Shown piece after piece: positions 5,567 through 6,643 of a stretch of 6,643 nucleotides of DNA (position 1 is the first letter of the stretch; each line of letters opens with the position of its first letter). The stretch comes from Candidatus Nitrosotenuis sp. (GTDB taxonomy: Archaea > Thermoproteota > Nitrososphaeria > Nitrososphaerales > Nitrosopumilaceae): assembly GCA_023252015.1 (NCBI GenBank), contig JAHEXS010000066.1:1-6643 (forward strand), read 5' to 3'. Made by a program: the position numbers and the translations under genes. Under the pieces are notes generated by a model. The model did no database searches. It saw only the letters and a program-made list of their open reading frames with translations, and was not told the DNA's origin.

Positions 5567-6236
5567 TTTGAACGTGTTTTAAGGATATTGCTTTTGCGAA
5601 TTCCTCGATGATTGCATTCCAATTCTTTGCCTTTACTATGCCGCTTGCCACTAGTATCCCCTTTGAGCCAAGATCCATCGCCTTTCTGACGTCTTGACCA
5701 CTGACTATTCCTGCACCGCAGAGAAGCTTGGTGTTGTTTTTTGCAGCCAATACTGCATGTACTGCTTTTGTGATAAGTTCTGGCTTTTCAGTTGATACTG
5801 CCTTTCCAGATCCAATCAGTTCTGGTGGTTCTATTGCTATGTATGTTGGATTTAGTTTTGCGTATTTTGCCGCCTCTGCAACATCTTTGACACAGACAAC
5901 TGTGATCATTTTCAGTCTTTGCAGTCTTTCTACAAGTTCGATGATATCCTTGCTTGGAATTCGATGCTCACTGTGATTGATTAGCGAGCCGCTGATTTTT
6001 GATTTTTTTAACAGTTCTGGAATGACAAATCCTGTAGTGCTCCCAATTTTTGCATTATCTACGTGCTGTGAAAGTATTGGTCCAGAATAATCCTCAATGT
6101 CAGACAACAAGTGGTGTGGCGGGGCAATGGCAATTTTGACTTTGTATTTTTTTGCAATCTTGTCTGCGATTGATGCAAGTCTTGCAGCGTTATTCCCTGA
6201 TATTTCCTCGTAATTTTTATAATTTATAATAAACAA
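5547..6236 (-). CDS. tpiA: Triosephosphate isomerase, archaeal type
   Basis: This cytoplasmic enzyme (EC 5.3.1.1) interconverts glyceraldehyde 3-phosphate and dihydroxyacetone phosphate. The product has 229 residues, the short length usual for archaeal forms (about 220-230, against about 250 in bacteria). Visible catalytic features are Asn5 and Lys7 in INYKNY, the electrophile His88 in LINHSEHR, the base Glu136 in AIEPPELIGSGKA with the mobile loop, and phosphate-binding segments LLCGAGIVSG (171-180) and GILVASGIVKA (193-203). The start is TTG at 6236, chosen because strand 1 with the catalytic Asn/Lys begins at once and a strong TATA box lies upstream. It is the first gene of a two-gene unit with the dikinase, both serving gluconeogenesis. 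Its last residues (SDRKIR) come from the tandem duplication at the junction. Confidence 0.95.
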   Translation of the reverse strand: MFIINYKNYEEISGNNAARLASIADKIAKKYKVKIAIAPPHHLLSDIEDYSGPILSQHVDNAKIGSTTGFVIPELLKKSKISGSLINHSEHRIPSKDIIELVERLQRLKMITVVCVKDVAEAAKYAKLNPTYIAIEPPELIGSGKAVSTEKPELITKAVHAVLAAKNNTKLLCGAGIVSGQDVRKAMDLGSKGILVASGIVKAKNWNAIIEEFAKAISLKHVQSDRKIR

Positions 6237-6258
6237 GACTTTTACAAAGTAATTTTAC

Positions 6259-6280
6259 GTATTATTTATTGTTTTTATAC
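6259..6280 (-). promoter_or_regulatory. Promoter of the isomerase-dikinase unit
   Basis: The minus strand has TATAAAAA at 6279-6272, centred about 39 nt before the TTG start, and a second AT-rich box (AATAAATAAT) centred some 29 nt before it. The first predicts a leader of about 13 nt, the second a nearly leaderless mRNA. Both lie within the 48-nt gap after the upstream gene's stop, so the unit probably has its own promoter. Confidence 0.55.
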
Positions 6281-6284
6281 AATA

Positions 6285-6643
6285 TCAGATACTTAGCTGT
6301 TCTGAAGTTTTCCAAATGAAATTACACAATGTGAATATGTTGTTTGTCATTTCTTCAGAGTTTGTAAACAGGGCACATTCCGTGTCTGTATTTTCATGTA
6401 GGGTTCCTTTTACTGCAGAATCTGACATGAGAAGTTTTCCAGTTATTGGACAGCTTTTTGATACCACTATTCTCCCTTTTGATGGGAGTTTTCCAATTCG
6501 CACTTCGCTTACACCAAATCTTTTTACAAATGAAATCATTTTTGGCGGCACATCTTCAACTATGAGACGTACATCCCCGCGTACCTTTTGTGCAAATTTG
6601 ATCTTTTCAGGAATTCTTGAATGATACAGTCTTGATACGTCTG
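6285..6643 (-). CDS. Probable effector domain of a TrmB-like transcription regulator, partial (N-terminus outside window)
   Basis: The frame is open from the right edge of the window to TGA at 6287-6285, giving 118 codons of C-terminal sequence. It starts DVSRLYHSRIPEKIKFAQKV, continues DVRLIVEDVPPKMISFVKRF and ends ECALFTNSEEMTNNIFTLCNFIWKTSEQLSI. The pattern, with a basic helix, a beta strand, a short GVSEVRIGKLP strand, and a final 'FTNSEEMTNNIF...FIW' helix, is like the ligand or effector half of archaeal TrmB-type and related winged-helix regulators. That is a resemblance by eye, not a firm family call. A GTG at 6551 exists, but the frame continues well upstream with similar codon use, so it is not the start. 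Two cysteines occur in SKSCPITGK and TECALF. It precedes the isomerase by 48 nt on the same strand; whether it regulates that unit is unknown. Confidence 0.7.
   Translation of the reverse strand, partial: DVSRLYHSRIPEKIKFAQKVRGDVRLIVEDVPPKMISFVKRFGVSEVRIGKLPSKGRIVVSKSCPITGKLLMSDSAVKGTLHENTDTECALFTNSEEMTNNIFTLCNFIWKTSEQLSI

Noticed and set aside
6316..6624. Plus-strand open frame of 102 codons at the right edge
   Set aside because: The opposite frame is open to the window edge and has a protein-like pattern similar to regulator effector domains. The plus-strand translation is unlike any known protein.

Overview
The window reads as ammonia-oxidising archaeon (Nitrososphaerota/Thaumarchaeota, Nitrosopumilales-like) chromosome. 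This rests on the archaeal-type short triosephosphate isomerase, the archaeal XRE-CBS regulator, a stand-alone receiver protein of the kind common in these genomes, a zinc-ribbon/four-helix membrane protein ending in an RPHV-AYF motif, AT-rich TATA boxes about 25-40 nt upstream of start codons, mostly absent Shine-Dalgarno sites, and T-tract terminators. No rRNA, tRNA, CRISPR array, transposase or integrase is visible. The assignment to a clade is inference from content, not from a marker gene.

Left part (1-1072): a divergent pair. On the minus strand is the N-terminal part of a small three-helix membrane protein with a HxxHxxHxMxH cluster; on the plus strand is an exported beta-sandwich-like protein whose predicted mature N-terminus is a histidine and which carries a Met/His-rich insert. 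The 201-nt gap between them holds a 16-nt element that occurs once in front of each gene, in the same orientation and at the same distance (35-36 nt) from each start codon. This suggests that the two genes are co-regulated, possibly as a metal (copper) handling pair, and is the best candidate here for something undescribed.

Middle part (1073-2839): a zinc-ribbon membrane protein (plus strand) converges on a HTH-XRE/two-CBS transcription regulator (minus strand). A 255-nt intergenic region follows. It holds a perfect 12-bp inverted repeat next to the regulator's TATA box and a second, imperfect hairpin, and leads to an orphan single-domain response regulator (plus strand).

Right part (2828-6643): a minus-strand central-carbon operon, triosephosphate isomerase followed by pyruvate, phosphate dikinase (gluconeogenic direction: pyruvate to PEP, then triose phosphate interconversion). 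The junction contains a 16-nt tandem duplication, and the likely ribosome-binding site of the dikinase overlaps the isomerase stop codon. The dikinase ends in a lysine-rich tail that overlaps the response regulator gene tail to tail by 12 bp and supplies T-tracts on the other strand. At the right edge lies the C-terminal part of a further minus-strand gene, probably the effector domain of a TrmB-like regulator, whose start is outside the window.
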